NCBI GenBank assembly: GCA_049724395.1
Contig: JAUGWO010000078.1
Coordinates: 1-64,000 of the forward strand
Source of the DNA: Spongospora subterranea f. sp. subterranea
Taxonomy: Eukaryota; Endomyxa: Phytomyxea; Phytomyxea; Plasmodiophorida
Reading direction: 5' to 3'
DNA length: 64,000 nucleotides
How positions within the stretch are numbered: the stretch's first letter is position 1; each line of letters starts with the position of its first letter. The notes under the pieces are model-generated. The model worked only from the letters and a program-made list of their open reading frames with translations, made no database searches and was not told where the DNA came from. The position numbers and the translations under genes are program-made. This document shows, piece after piece, positions 22,413-35,000 of this stretch.

Positions 22413-24240
22413 GTGATTTGCCGACCCAGTCCGAGCTGTACTGGGCAGGGGGCGATTCCGCCCGCCACAAAAAACATATTCGGTTTGCTGTTATTGCCTC
22501 GCTCAAACTGCTTTAATAGCACATTTGAATCAGTCATAATCGGTTGCCATCGCCTTGCAGCACACTGACGACGAGAGGTGGCGAGCCCTCTCGATGAAAA
22601 CGACGTCGAACCGGTTCTGGAAAGATCCCAGTCGGAACTGTTCCAAAGGGATCAAAGGCTTGCTGCCCGCGCTAATCTCGGTCATTACCTTACCTCATAT
22701 AGGCTCTCCGTATTCATACCGGATGCGTCATGATTCTGATAAATTCATGTGTCTTGGTCATTGTCAAATTTGTACGATTTTGAAAACAATCGAAGTCATC
22801 TGCACTTGTAAATTCGTCAATTTCAAAACGGCGTAAGGACGGCTGTGATTTGCTGGACTTGTTAGTTCTCAACAAACGGTCAAGAAAGCACACCTGCCAT
22901 AACTTGCATCGACACAAACTGATGCCGCTTACTCATGACGTGGGGAAAGCGCCCATGCCCATCTGCCACCACACCGTTTTCCGCCTCGACCTCCAAGTTA
23001 TTTTCCTGAGTCTCCATCTGCCCCTCAGTTACTTCCGGGAAATTTGGTCAAGACCCTAGCGACCTCGACCGCAATGTTCTGCCCATTGAAGGTCGTGATT
23101 TACTAGCTCGTTGTTGTGCTGACGTCCAAACTCTTGTCGTCCTTGTTCGCGCCATGGTGATTTATGTCACATATGGAGCGTGCACGTCAAGGAAAGAACC
23201 CGAGGAAAGTGACTCACGTGCCAAAGCAATTGAGAGAGTCAACTAAGCCTAGCCGCAAGGCGATATCAAGTATCATCTGAATAAAACAGGTGATACGAAA
23301 TCACTTCTATAATTCTTTAGTACTCTATAATCTATCAGATTAACAGTCGAGCCGCGCCAACTATAAACACATCAGTTGGAAATCGCGACGCCTACGTGAA
23401 CGCGTCGATAGGCGTATAAAATACATGGCGTCACAGATTAGCGCCGCACAAGCAGCCAACCTGAAGGGCGAAGGTTAATCAAACCAAACCCGGATTCGTT
23501 CAATGTTGGCGACCATAAGATAAGGACCTTATTGGCCCCGTTCCCCCGTTCCCACAACTGCTCAGCCACCTAGAAAGTGATTGCCAACTTAGAACCCCAG
23601 AAGACACTAGCTTCGATGACCCAGATCACCTAGAAAGGGTATCTCTTTTCTAACAGAACGTGAAATGGTCAAGACCATAATCACCCTAAAAATGGATCCA
23701 GTCATGGCCCTAGCATCAGTGTCACCGGCACCCAGCACGATTCTTAAAAGTCACATCGTTCTTACTTGACTGTGCTTTCAAGGATTCGTATAATCGCTTT
23801 GGCGTGCTGGATGCCGGTGACACTGATGCTAGGGCCATGACTGGATCCACCATTAGGGTGATCATGGTCTTGACCATAACGATCCGATGCTGTTTATATA
23901 GTAAGGCCTGTGTTTTTAACTGCGGTGACTAAACTCAGCATAATCTATCAATCTATGATGTTGCTGTGCATTGGCCGATTGTGTGTGCACAAAATTCTTC
24001 GGGCCGCTGGATGTGAATATACGTCTGACCCTAATGCAACACTCAGATATTGTATGCTTCCGATCAGCGGACTGAGGACGCGTTATCGAGTTGTGCGCCC
24101 AGTGGCCACATGGCACATCGGATGACTATCATTTGCTGTCAACTGGGCACACAACTGACTATGGTTGTTTTCCCAGTCAATTTCCACTACCATATGTTGT
24201 CCCTGAGAAACCCATACCATAGGGATGCTCATCAAATTTC
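22413..24240. other. Intergenic, 1.8 kb, with a long palindrome
   Basis: No gene recognised on either strand. It holds the 75-bp-arm inverted repeat listed separately (23,665-23,877). The rest is unique sequence with short frames only. Confidence 0.4.
23665..23877. repeat. Imperfect palindrome: 75-bp arms, 63-base spacer
   Basis: Arms 23,665-23,739 and 23,803-23,877 are inverted copies; both contain ggatccagtcatggccctag and cagtgtcaccggca (arm 1 orientation). About 6-8 positions differ and one short indel is present. The spacer is AT-rich and ends in a short partial match. It has no TIR-plus-subterminal layout like the elements at 5.6 and 6.4 kb. It may be a foldback element, a cruciform-forming site or a hairpin-RNA precursor. 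Confidence 0.85.
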
Positions 24241-25429
24241 ATGTTCATCACAGAATTCCAAGTGCTGAACGACCCAGAAATATATCGATTTTTTCCGAAC
24301 ATTCGAAATGTCGTCAGGTGTAGGTTGCGCAGCCCGTCAGCTGTCAGTGCCGGAGGACAAGTTTTAGGGCCGGGTGTGTCTGTGTACGACAGTTTCCAGC
24401 GTACGCTTGAGCCGTTGATGTGCTTCATCAGTCAGGCCTTTCCGAAATCGATTCTCGGACATATATGCGCTGGGCATTCAATATCACCTGCCTAGGGTCG
24501 ATTTCGGTTGCCGCATGGTTCTTCTATCTGATGCTTTTCGAACCGTGTCGTCCGTCTAACGCCGTTTCGATTCCATTTTATTTACTTTTGTTTCTCACCG
24601 CGTACAGTCTGCATTTAGTTTCCTTCGTTCGCACAGCATTGACGGATCCAGGTATACATTTCCCTGACCATGGCACACAGTACACTCATCTCAATTACTA
24701 GGGAAATTACCTGGTGAGGCTGTGTTTTCCCCATCAATAGAAAACACATGTGAAAGGAAACGTGATGGCAGTTTTCGCTATTGCCGAAAATGTTCATTGT
24801 TCAAACCTGATCGAGCTCACCATTGTCAGTCATGTGGCAGATGCACTCTTCGCCTTGATCAGTCAGTTTCCTCGCAAAGTCGTATGTTTTGCGGCTAATC
24901 CGAGACGTAGCTGCTGCGTCTTTATTGGAAACTGTATAGGGCAGTCGAATCATAAGTTCTTTCTTCTTTTGCTTTTTTGGACTTCTGCATCAGGAGCCAT
25001 AATGGGAAATGCTATTTGGCAAATCCACGGGTTTTATCTGTCTCCCGAGCGCTCATCGTTTCTTGATTTGATTGTTCATGGTCGTCAGCACATTGGCGTA
25101 TCGTTTATATTAGCTATCGTAATTTGTCTATCCCTATTGATCTTCTTTGTATTTCATATCGGAATCGCATGTTTTAATATAACGACAATTGAGCTCAATG
25201 AAAAACGGGGAATATGGCCTCGATCAAGCGTAAGTTGTAGATTTTCAATTTCATCGATGTGTTTTCAACATGCAACTCTCAGTATAGGAACCAATTTAAC
25301 GTTGGACTCATAAGAAATCTTTCCTCCTTACTGGGTAGGCGCCCTTTGTTATGGCTGATACCGGTTGTTGATCGATCTGCTGGAAGCGGGATTTTGTGGG
25401 AAACAAGCACAAGCGATAAAACACAATAG
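24241..25429 (+). CDS. DHHC-type protein S-acyltransferase with variant DHCC motif
   Basis: This is an integral-membrane zDHHC-type enzyme, expected to attach fatty acyl chains to protein cysteines. Two N-terminal membrane helices (SISVAAWFFYLMLF; YLLLFLTAYSLHLVSFV) lead to RTALTDPG, the usual lead-in. A short intron (24,651-24,701) precedes the Cys-rich domain: FRYCRKCSLFKPDRAHHCQSC, RCTLRLD. A second intron splits the core motif, and joining gtcagt...gacgtag gives D-H-C-C, then VFIGNCIGQSNHKFF. Two more helices follow, then the TTxE motif (NITTIELNEKRGIWP), and after another intron NQFNVGLIRNLSSLLG and LLWLIPV, the normal C-terminal signature. Stop is at about 25,427-25,429. The start is uncertain; 24,241 is the first Met in frame with exon 1. 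The second His of DHHC is replaced by Cys. Confidence 0.82.
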
Positions 25430-26234
25430 TAATGTTGAGAAAGACGATTTATAAAGTAAGAGAGTGGATTAAATGAGACAAATTGATACCTAGCACGCCA
25501 TAGCTCACAACGTGTTCGGGTCAAACTTCCTTCTCATCCGTTGAATCTCAAAACTGGATACATTTGTGCCAGCTCAGGCACAACCACCATCCATAACCAT
25601 TCTGGGTAGCGCTCACGATATCATCGAATTCCAACTTCAGCGTAATCAATTTCGTGGCGCTTGTGTACACAATTGCATTCACACACCGAAGAGCTGGGTG
25701 AAAACCTGCAGCTGAAGGCAGAGTGTACCTGTGGTTGAGGACAGTCGCCACTTCGTCTCGTGACTTTCGTCCTCAAACTCCGATGACGCATCGGGTAGAT
25801 TCCGGTAGATCCATCAAACTTCCACATGCTACCTCCGCGTACGGTAGACTTTGCATATTCATCCAACACGGGCATATTGCCATTTTCAACGGCGTTTCGG
25901 CAACATGCTATCAGCCGCGGGCGATTGGCTGTCTCTGCATGATCAAACAGAAGCCAAGGTGGAAATTTGTTCGCGAACCATTTTCAATTCGCTGACTAAT
26001 TACAGATCGTAGAACTCAATAATTTACAAGGTAGCCGAGATCAAAATCCGCGCATCAAGCGCGACATCAGAAATGCGAGTTCGTAAAGCTGTATTGTCAA
26101 ATTCTCCATTACTTTTTTCATGATTTCGAGTTCTTTATTTTGCATGTATAAATTTTACACGCATTCGTCATTAACCCGGCGTTGGGGTTCAATTTTTAGT
26201 ATACACTCGACACGGTTCTGACTTTGCATTATAG
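25430..26234. other. Intergenic, unresolved
   Basis: No gene named. A minus-strand frame (25,875 to 25,621) reads VLDEYAKSTVRGGSMWKFDG and might be an exon of an unrecognised minus-strand gene with short introns. Around 26,050-26,090 a plus-strand stretch could be the first exon of the SNARE gene. Confidence 0.3.
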
Positions 26235-26943
26235 TTTCCATTATATCGGCCAATATCAAAACTCTTGACGAATCCCTTGGCAAAGTTGCGATTGACCCGT
26301 CGTCTATGTATGGTTATGTTCCAGTTTCAGCATCTAGTAAATATTTATTCTCCAGGGGTGATCAAGAATTTCAGCGTAGGCAGGGCATGTTAGCTATGCT
26401 CAAAGAACGTTGCGCGTTCACACAATCGAAGCAAAAACAAACCAGCAACCCTTCCGTAGCAGTCCCAATAGAAACTCCTCGAACGTTGCTACTCAATAAT
26501 TCTCAAATGATCCAGTAAAACAGTAAACTGTTTTGCAAGTCGTCATCTGATTTTTTCATAGGAACCAGCAAGCTGATATGAATCTGCATGAAGAAAAGTT
26601 GGACGATATCCTTCATGGTGTCGGACGGCTAAAAAATATGGGGGAGAACATTAATTCAGAGTTGCTGCTTCATTCAGAACTTTTAAGCGATTTGGATCGG
26701 TAAAATAATAGTGGATTTGTCTCAGTATACTTATTGCTATACTCAGAGGAATTGACGATACTCACAAAAACATTGTTCAAGGAACCAATCGAGCATCAAA
26801 TCTGATGAGAAAGGATTCCAGCTGTATGGGAATGTTTGTCATTTTTGTCTTGCTCTTAATTATTGTCGTGTAAGTTTGACAACGACTTTTGTATGCATAT
26901 TTTCCACTAATGGTTTGGGTGTGTCAGCCTTCTGATCATGTAA
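26235..26943 (+). CDS. Qc-SNARE, syntaxin-8/SYP5-like, 5' end missing
   Basis: Exons 26,235-26,514, 26,562-26,699, 26,747-26,869 and 26,928-26,943 join in frame; three introns are 47, 47 and 58 nt. The product is a tail-anchored membrane-fusion protein of the endosome/vacuole type. The SNARE helix starts NQQADMNLHEEKLDDILHGV and continues with MGENINSELLLHSELLSDLD, then NRASNLM. The central layer residue is a Gln-type position (ELLLHSELL region), consistent with a Q-SNARE, although the exact zero-layer residue should be aligned. A Cys-containing juxtamembrane stretch (SSCMGM) and a single C-terminal hydrophobic anchor (FVIFVLLLIIVVLLIM) end the protein, as in SYP51/52 and syntaxin 8. The N-terminus begins upstream of 26,235 in an exon I could not fix. 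Confidence 0.75.
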
Positions 26944-27089
26944 ACCCTGCTCCTCTACCTAATAAATACATTACATCTTACGGTTAATGGTAAATAATTA
27001 CTGTAGTTTGGAGTAGGCAGATTTACGTTCAAAGAATAAACGTCATTGTCGCTATCAAGCGATGATCTATCTAGCGACAGTGCGGGGCT

Positions 27090-27602
27090 CTTGACGAAAC
27101 GGTTCATTAGACAACGTCATTCGCCAGCCTTGCAAAATGTTATTGCAACATCGAAGCAAAGGTGGTTTTTTGGATTTTCAAAGGCAACATCAATTTCTCC
27201 TGAAGCGGCAACCACTGCAAGCACGAATCGTTCAAGTGGTATGATTTGGATCGACAGAATCCACGTGTCGCATCGATCACCAGTCGATGTACAATCCGAT
27301 TGGTGCCACGCTTTTAATGTATGCCTTTGAAATTCTAATAAACCAGCTTTTGCTTCGGTGCTGCAACAGCACGCGTGGCATCAATCGGTTTGTACATCGA
27401 CTGGTGATCGATGCGACACGTGGATTCTATCAATCCAATTCATACCACGTGAACGATTCGTGCTTGGTTGTCGCCCTAGGGAAATTCATATTGCCTTTGA
27501 AAATCCAATAAACCAGCTTTGCTTCGATGCTGCAACAACATTGTGTTCTCCGTTGCAAGGCTGGGCGAAGAAAGACGTTGTCCAATGGACCGATTCGTCA
27601 AG
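27090..27602. repeat. Inverted duplication, about 225-bp arms, 58-base loop
   Basis: Arm 1 (about 27,090-27,312) and arm 2 (about 27,371-27,602) are inverted copies. The inner 64 bp are nearly identical (about 60 of 64), the outer parts about 75-85 percent with small indels. The loop (27,313-27,370) holds a partial third copy, since tttgaaattctaataaacca there repeats arm 2 in the same direction near 27,496. Both arms are partly open as protein in corresponding frames (arm 1: LLTKRFIRQRHSPALQN), suggesting they came from one coding sequence. No terminal repeats of a transposon are seen. Confidence 0.85.
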
Positions 27603-27770
27603 ACCCCCGAACAGGGACCCCACATCAACGAGGACGTCGTTTATTTTTTGACTTCGTACAGTACACCGTTCATTTGTTTCAAAAACTGCGTGAGTTCGTG
27701 GTGAGTTCGTATGTACTGTAACGAACTAAAATCCATAATTGCAAAATACTTTACCAACATAATAACCGTG

Positions 27771-28731
27771 ATGACTATACTCCGGTTAAGATGCAAGACG
27801 CCTTCAGGGTCCAACATTGTTATCGCAATCGATGATGAACAGACTATTGCAGACTTATACAACACGGTTCGCAGTTCTGCTGGCGTGAATTCGGAGTTTC
27901 AACTTTCTCTCGGTGCCCATCCGAAAAATGGATCACCATTGGGAGACCCGCACAACACACAATTGCGTTTTTGCGCGAATCCTAAAATCCAAACTGCCGA
28001 TACTCTGACGATATCTCTGATGCCTACAGAAGATTATATGGAAATATTTCAGATTCCGGACGATAACAGCTGTACTGTATTTGAGTATTTTCGTGCGCCA
28101 TTTCTATTATGACCAAAATGTTTAGGTCTTTTCAATGCCATACGGTTCGGTTGTATCATTGGTTTTGTTTGATGTGTTTATGATGCATATATAATTCAGA
28201 CATGCGCTAAGCTCGACTAGATCTCAAGACACTCTTGATGATCCGGCGATGATGCGCTCGGTTGTGGCCGCTATGATTAGCTCCGATTCAGAACGATTCT
28301 CTCCAGCACTATTGGGAAAACCCGTTGTTGAATATTGCAATTGGATTATGAATACCGATAGCTGGGGCGGCGAAATCGAACTCGCAATATTAAGTGAATA
28401 TTATCAAATTCAACTCAAAGTCATAGATATTAGGACGCAACAGATTCTCTCTTACTTCAACTCTGTCGAAATCGCGTACCTTCTTTATGATGGAATTCAC
28501 TATAATATTTTACAGCGTAAAAGCGGTCGATGCGTTTTTTCTGTCGATGATGCTTTTGCTCTTACGCAAGCGAAAAATATAGCTTTGCAAGCTCTTCAAG
28601 ACCGGAAATTTACTGATGTCAACGCGTTTCAGTTGCGATGTGAAGTTTGCAAGTGTGGTTTGACTGGCCAAGCGGAAGCTGTGCAGCACATGAAAGTTTC
28701 GGGGCATACCCAATTCGCCGAATATAAATGA
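27771..28731 (+). CDS. OTU1: Ubiquitin thioesterase OTU1 (YOD1)
   Basis: Three exons (27,771-28,071; 28,126-28,144; 28,200-28,731) give about 283 residues, close to the family norm. Order of domains: an N-terminal ubiquitin-like UBX region (MTILRLRCKTPSG, ending near LTISLMPTED); the OTU core, whose catalytic motif DDNSCLFNAI is split by an intron inside the Cys codon; WGGEIELAILSEYY; the catalytic His in YDGIHYNIL; and a C-terminal C2H2 zinc finger (LRCEVCKCGLTGQ, then HMKVSGHTQF). OTU1/YOD1 trims ubiquitin chains from p97/Cdc48 clients in ER-associated degradation. All key residues are present. The middle exon is only 19 nt, with a 55-nt intron on its right. Confidence 0.93.
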
Positions 28732-29068
28732 TGGACAAGTTTATCCGCCCCATTGTGTATACAGTTTCTTAACGTGGCATGTTGTTTGGTGAGGTGTCTG
28801 CCCTCGTCTGATTATAGCTCCACCCGTTGCCAGTTTGATAAGGGTCATGTTCCGCTCACATCTATGTTTAGCTTCAAGTTCACAAGTGACATCAAACTGG
28901 CCCAAGCGATTGCTTGTTGTTTACAAGTCCATTTTCCGTGAATCCGGTTCTGGTTTATTGCATGGCCATGTTCCTATGGTAACCGAAATAGGCTGCGCTT
29001 GGGGCGCCGCCATAGTCAGGGTAATACACCCTTCGCTATGCTTTCTGCTTTCCTGATCGTCATTCGAG
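28732..29068. other. Intergenic, no gene seen
   Basis: Spacer between OTU1 and the giant surface protein. It should include the OTU1 terminator and the promoter of the next gene; no clear motif found. Confidence 0.3.
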
Positions 29069-32000
29069 ATGATATGGATTGCATTTTTCTCGATTGTGAT
29101 TTGCTGCGTCAAAGCAGCACAAACCACTGATACAAATAGTATCCTCCTAGAAATTTCATCGTCTTGGCAGCCGATAACCAGTGGAAATGGTTATAATATT
29201 TCGCTTGTCTGCAGTGCAATATGCAACAGGTAATTCGCAAATGGAGAATTTGATGCAACTGCTATGTGTTTACTGCCGAAAACCTTTAAATAGACTATGA
29301 CCTTTGTTTGTTCCTTTGTGTTATACGCTCCATATCTAAGGTGTTGGTTGTTTTCCTTTAGTGCTGCGTATCATGTGAACGTATCCTTAGCCGATTCTAC
29401 TTTGAGTTGGTTTGATTTAACGTCAGTGTCGGTTCCATACACAGGCGCAACAGCGCTGCTTGGCAATCTCTCACAGTCTTCCACTGTCATGTTTATTGGT
29501 CGTGTGAAAACCCCTGTAATCCAAGGAGATCAAAAAGTTGCACATGCTTATGCCAATTGGACCACTGCGTCCCGAAGCAATTCCTTTTCAACTAAGCTTG
29601 TTTCGACACCCATTTATTTCAGCAGAGGAACCAATCTTCCTCCCGGCATCACGGTGATCAGGTCCACTATCACCGAAGAAAACCAACCAGTGTCTCTTTT
29701 TGAGCGAATCACGATTGCTGATGACGACTTCACCAACGAATCAGATAATGGGGTAATGACAGTAACGGTGTCGACAACGAATGACGATAGAATCTCCCTA
29801 GACTTGTCTCGAAGCGTATTTTTTGGGGCAAATATTCTAATTGACACGCCTATGAAAATTGTTTTTAGCTGCCCTCTAAATTGCGCCAATTTGACACTTC
29901 AGGAAATCGTATTCACCCCAACAAGCGATTGGACAGGTTTAACTGTCCTGAATGTCACTGTGAGCGATAACGGTAATGGGGGAGTTGGATTATGTGGCTT
30001 AACAACAATGCTGGTAAACATCTCAGTAATTGCAGTAAATCAACACCCTAGGTTGGTATGCCGAATTTTTGCGAATTTCTTTAACCTTGCGGTTGCAGGA
30101 TAACCCTCAGCGCAGCAGCTTTTACCGTCCATGAAGATTCATCGCTATTATTAAGCAATTTCACGTATACTGATCCAGATGCGGCCGCTTTGGATAACGT
30201 GACGATGCTTGCGTCTGCTCTGTATGGAACATTTTCATTCTTTACACCGGTCGCCCGTAAATTTCAGCCTACAAGCGCATTCAATGATCGCATGGGGCCC
30301 TCATTCATTGATGCACACCACTGTGTTCCAATCCTTTTTCTATATTCCTCCATTACATTGGAGTACTCCAGACGACGGCTTCGATATGATTTCCTTTACG
30401 ATCACAGATGGTCATGGCGCGTCTAGCTCCAAATTTGCCACTCTCAACATCATATCGGCAACCTATATGCCTTCTGTGGATTTGATATCGAAATATACGA
30501 CAGCGGAGGACACACCATTGAACATCTATTTTTCTGTTCATGATGCAGAAATAGATAAAGGTCGTGGGCAGGAATTTTTTATTGAAACCAAAGTGATTTA
30601 TGGTGGACTTTCCCTTGCTCCTGGTCTGCCCGGGCTTTCCATAATTGTAAATACCAATTCGTGGCTGCAATTCTATGGTGATACTGTTGCCACTAATCAG
30701 GCTTTAAACCCAGTCATTTACACTCCGTTTCTGGACTGGAGCGGTATAGACCAGCTCACAATTTCAGTGCGGAACCACTTGGATTTATGGGCGAACTATA
30801 CGATTTCTCTATCAACGTGACTGCAGTTAACGATGCTCCACAAATAACTATCTCTCCAGCTGGCCCTCTCAATGCTGTCGAACACACACCAGTGGAATTC
30901 AGCATTTCTGTCGTCGATGTCGATAGCGCCAACGTCACGGTCCAGCTGTATTCAATAGATGGAACATTTTCTGTTAAAAATCCGAACAGCGCTTCAGTCT
31001 CACAAGGAGGTCTTGTTGTTTCTGGCCGCCAAGACTTAATCTCTGCCGTACTCTCCAATGTTACATTTACATCACACCTTTACAGATATGGGTTAGATTG
31101 CTCAGCTCGCGTCAATGCATCTGATACAAACAAAGCGGAATCGTTGATGTATCTACCAATTTACGTCGCCAAGAAGAATAATGCGCCCATTTTGACCGTT
31201 CCAGCGTTGTTGTTTTCCTCAGAAGACAAAAACCTTACGATTTCTTCGATGTCCGTTTTTGATGGGGACGATGATGATCTTCAACTGTCGCTGCTGGTAT
31301 CTTGAAGCACCATTCTAAGTTTTCTTTTATTTGACATATATTTTCCAAAGGCATCAAAAGGGTCATTAACATTGAAGACTCGCGCTGGATTGACATTTCT
31401 TGTGGGCGACGGTTTAAAGGATCCAGAAATTATTATCAAAGGAGAGCAGGCAAGCAGATCAATGGTGTTCCCGACTGTTCTCTAACAAACAGGATCACAT
31501 AGTCGACGTTGAACGCGGCGTTACACGGAATGGTTTTCATTCCACCACCTTATTTTTACGGAAATGTCACAATATCTTTGTTGACCAACGATACGTTTTT
31601 ATCATCAGGACGAAGCAACTGTACAGTAATCGTCGCTGCGTCAGATAATGGACCAGATCTGATCTGCCGGAGCTTCACCGTCAACGAATCAACCTTCACC
31701 AAAATTGGCAGTGTCGTTATCTCAGATTTCGTTGAAGTGAATCAAATTATGACAATGACCGCGAAGACTTCAAGAGGAATATTGAAAACGTCAACGTCAG
31801 TGTCTCAGGTGACCTCGCCGTTCGATGTATTCTCTTTTCATTCATATCCTCCATCAGGTGTCGGTCTTAGGCAATGGGACTGAGGCATTGGTACTTCATG
31901 GGCCTTTTTCGCAAATCAACGCTGCCTTGGATAGTATTGTACAATATCGGTAGTCAGACAGATGGTGTATAGTGCTAACATTTGACAAGCATCTTTCAGT

Positions 32001-35000
32001 GGGGATACGACATACAACGCTCTCTGCTGTGGCCTTACAAGCATTACTTTTAATGCATCGTATGGGAACACATCAGCAATTTGCACTTCCGATGTCGTCG
32101 TGCTACCCGTCGATGATCCTCCTGTTCTTTCTGTTTGGTGACCCTTACCAAGCCTCTTTATGTTTACAATCTAAACCTTCCCTAGTACGATACTACCTGC
32201 TGTACTGTCGACACCGGCATCATTAGGACACTGCATCAATATGTCCGATCCAGGTTTATTCCTTATCGCTTATCAGAATTCTAGGCTAACATCCTCATTT
32301 AGATGTCGGTGAGTCAGACTCTTCTCGGCATTCTCTACAATTGAGTGCTGTGGATGGCGTTTTTATCATTGACATGCCCTTAGTAGTTAAAAACGGTTTA
32401 CGAATCGAAAAGTAAGATGCACCTACACCTGTGAAGCAAGACATGGTCTAACAATGTCTAAATAGCTCAACAGATCACCAAATACGAATCAGTGGCTTGC
32501 TAACTAGGCTAGAAACTGCTGTAGACCAGAATGCTATTTTATACAATGGAACAGCAGGGAAGGCACATGCGGATTCAATCAGCATTATTTTGTCAGGTAA
32601 ATTCAGTCTTATCCGAGGGACTTCTCATAATTTATTCGTCATGTAGATCTAGCCTCGGGAAACTTAGTCGCTACGACCCTGCCGGTAACTCAAATGTCAA
32701 ATCCACCATTGGTTACTCTTCCAAGTGGTTACAATGTATCGTCATTAGAAGACACAATTCTACCGATTACCATGACCGTGCACGATGTGGACACTGCTTT
32801 TGCATCAGTTATCTTCAATGTGTCGTCGTCTTCGTCTCAATCAACACTTTCATTAGTCTCTGGAAGTGGAGTGTCAATAATCTCCCATAGCTCGACCAAC
32901 AATTTGGTTTTGGCTATTCCCGTGACTTATATTCCGAGTGATATAGTGATTGGTGATAGATCAAATATGCTTTGTTTTATTACGGTTTTCATTCTCCAAC
33001 AGGATTCTGCCCCGCATTGAATTGGAATAGTGCACTTCAGCCTCCTTCAGTCGTTTCCTTTGCGGTTGAAGGCACTGAACACGCTCGCGTTGTAATTTCC
33101 GTAGTTGCAGTTAACGATGCACCTTTGGTAACCGTTCCAGCTGATTTATCTGTCAATGAAGACGCCGATATTTCTCTGTGAGACTTGTCCTCAATTCTGT
33201 TATCCGATTTTGCTCAATCGGGCTTAGAGACATTTCAATTTCTGATGTGGATTACCTTGAATCTGTCGGAGCGTCCATTTACGTCTCGTTATTCACATCG
33301 CCGAGAACTGGTTAGAGCCTAAAATTCCAATAGAAATTCATCCGACTTTGACGGTTACATAGGGACGTTTCTGTCTTTGCAAAGCTACTTTGGTGTGCAT
33401 GTACGCGTACTGGAAGCCTCCCGCGTAGATTTCAATGGTTCGTTGAGCAGCGTCAATGATGTCTTACAAGATGTACTGTTTCACCCATTTGTATCTCCGT
33501 TCATGCAACATTTTGAATAAATGTTCGTCAGGTGACTGCCAGGTTTACTTCTTTTCTTCGGAAACGCGACTCTTTTCGTCTGTGTTTCCGACATGGGCAA
33601 TACTGGATTGGGCGGGGTTCAATGGTAGGTATTGGCAAATCAAACTGTGCTGCAAGTAATTGTTTTTGCAGGCAGAATGTTTCAACAACAGTGGTCGTCG
33701 CTCATGTAAATCATCCGCCGGTCATTGACCTAGTTGGGTCGACCCTTCCCGTGATTTTACAAGAAGACGCAACCAGGATTTTAAACTTCACTCTGACTGA
33801 TGCTGATAATAAAACTGAAGTTATATTTTTGGCATCGATTGATGGCGGCACTTATCTGTCAGGTAAGCAACAATAATCACTGACAAAAGACGCTTGTAAA
33901 CCTTTTTCCGGTTACCACAGGTTTGATAGATGGCTATTCTTCTGTCGTTGGAAATTTCACATCTGTGGCCGACGCTTTGACACGAGTTTCAATAACACCA
34001 AACCTCAATTGGAATGGAGTTAAAGCTGCTTTTACCATCAACATTTCAGTATGGCTATAGCTCCTCAATTGGAAATTATTCCTGTTGAAACCTATTCGTA
34101 GGATGAGTGAATCTATTGAGCTACTGAACTTCCCATGCGTTGTCACCCCAGTTGAAGATCCACCAGTCGTATCCCTCAACTGCAGCAATATCCACACGGT
34201 ATTAGAAGACACAGGGCGTGTCCTGCTCCCATACGATATAATTTCAGGTATCATTCGTGATCAGTCAACTTCCAAGCAAAATCTCACATTTACTTGTAGG
34301 GATTACTGATGGTGATTACGAACCTGATGACGAGAGTCAACTTTTTCGATTATCGCTTTCGGTTGGTAATGGTAGTTAATGTTGCGATTTCCCTTCACTC
34401 CATCTGTTCAATGCTACTTTGCCAATATTTTCAGGAACAATGAAAGTGTTGAGGCATGCGAATTCGTATTTTTATTCGCCATTGGATTTCCTCTTGCAGG
34501 TCAAATCGTTGCAGTATCTGATTCTTGAGTATGATCCCAATCCCAACTTCAATGGCCCTGACACGCTGTCTGTTCAATTAAACGATACAACTGGGACATC
34601 GCTGTCGCTCGCTAATTGCTCCATAAACGTTGTTGCCGTCAACGATCCCATTCTTATTCTGCTGCCCTCTGATGTTGTTTCGGTGTTGGAGGACGTGCCG
34701 ACAGCGATCTTTCCCAACGTCAACATTTCCCGTGCTCCTTACGAGGATGCATCAACTATTCTATCATGTACAGTTACTGCCGTTCATGGGCACATATCAG
34801 GATCCATAGGTAATATGCTTGGCATAAGTCCAAGAACGTAATTGATTTTTTCGCAGCTCCTACTGCGTCAACGTCCACCCTTCAAATGGCGATACGTAAT
34901 TTGGTTTATACTCCTGAGCAGGACTCAGACGAAGATGATTATGTGGAAATAGGTCTGAGGGAGTTTTGAATTGCAGAACGAGCGAACTAACATGTGTGTG

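Noticed and set aside
22436-22480. GC-rich patch as a structured RNA
   Set aside because: Short and without a convincing stem; left as part of the intergenic region.
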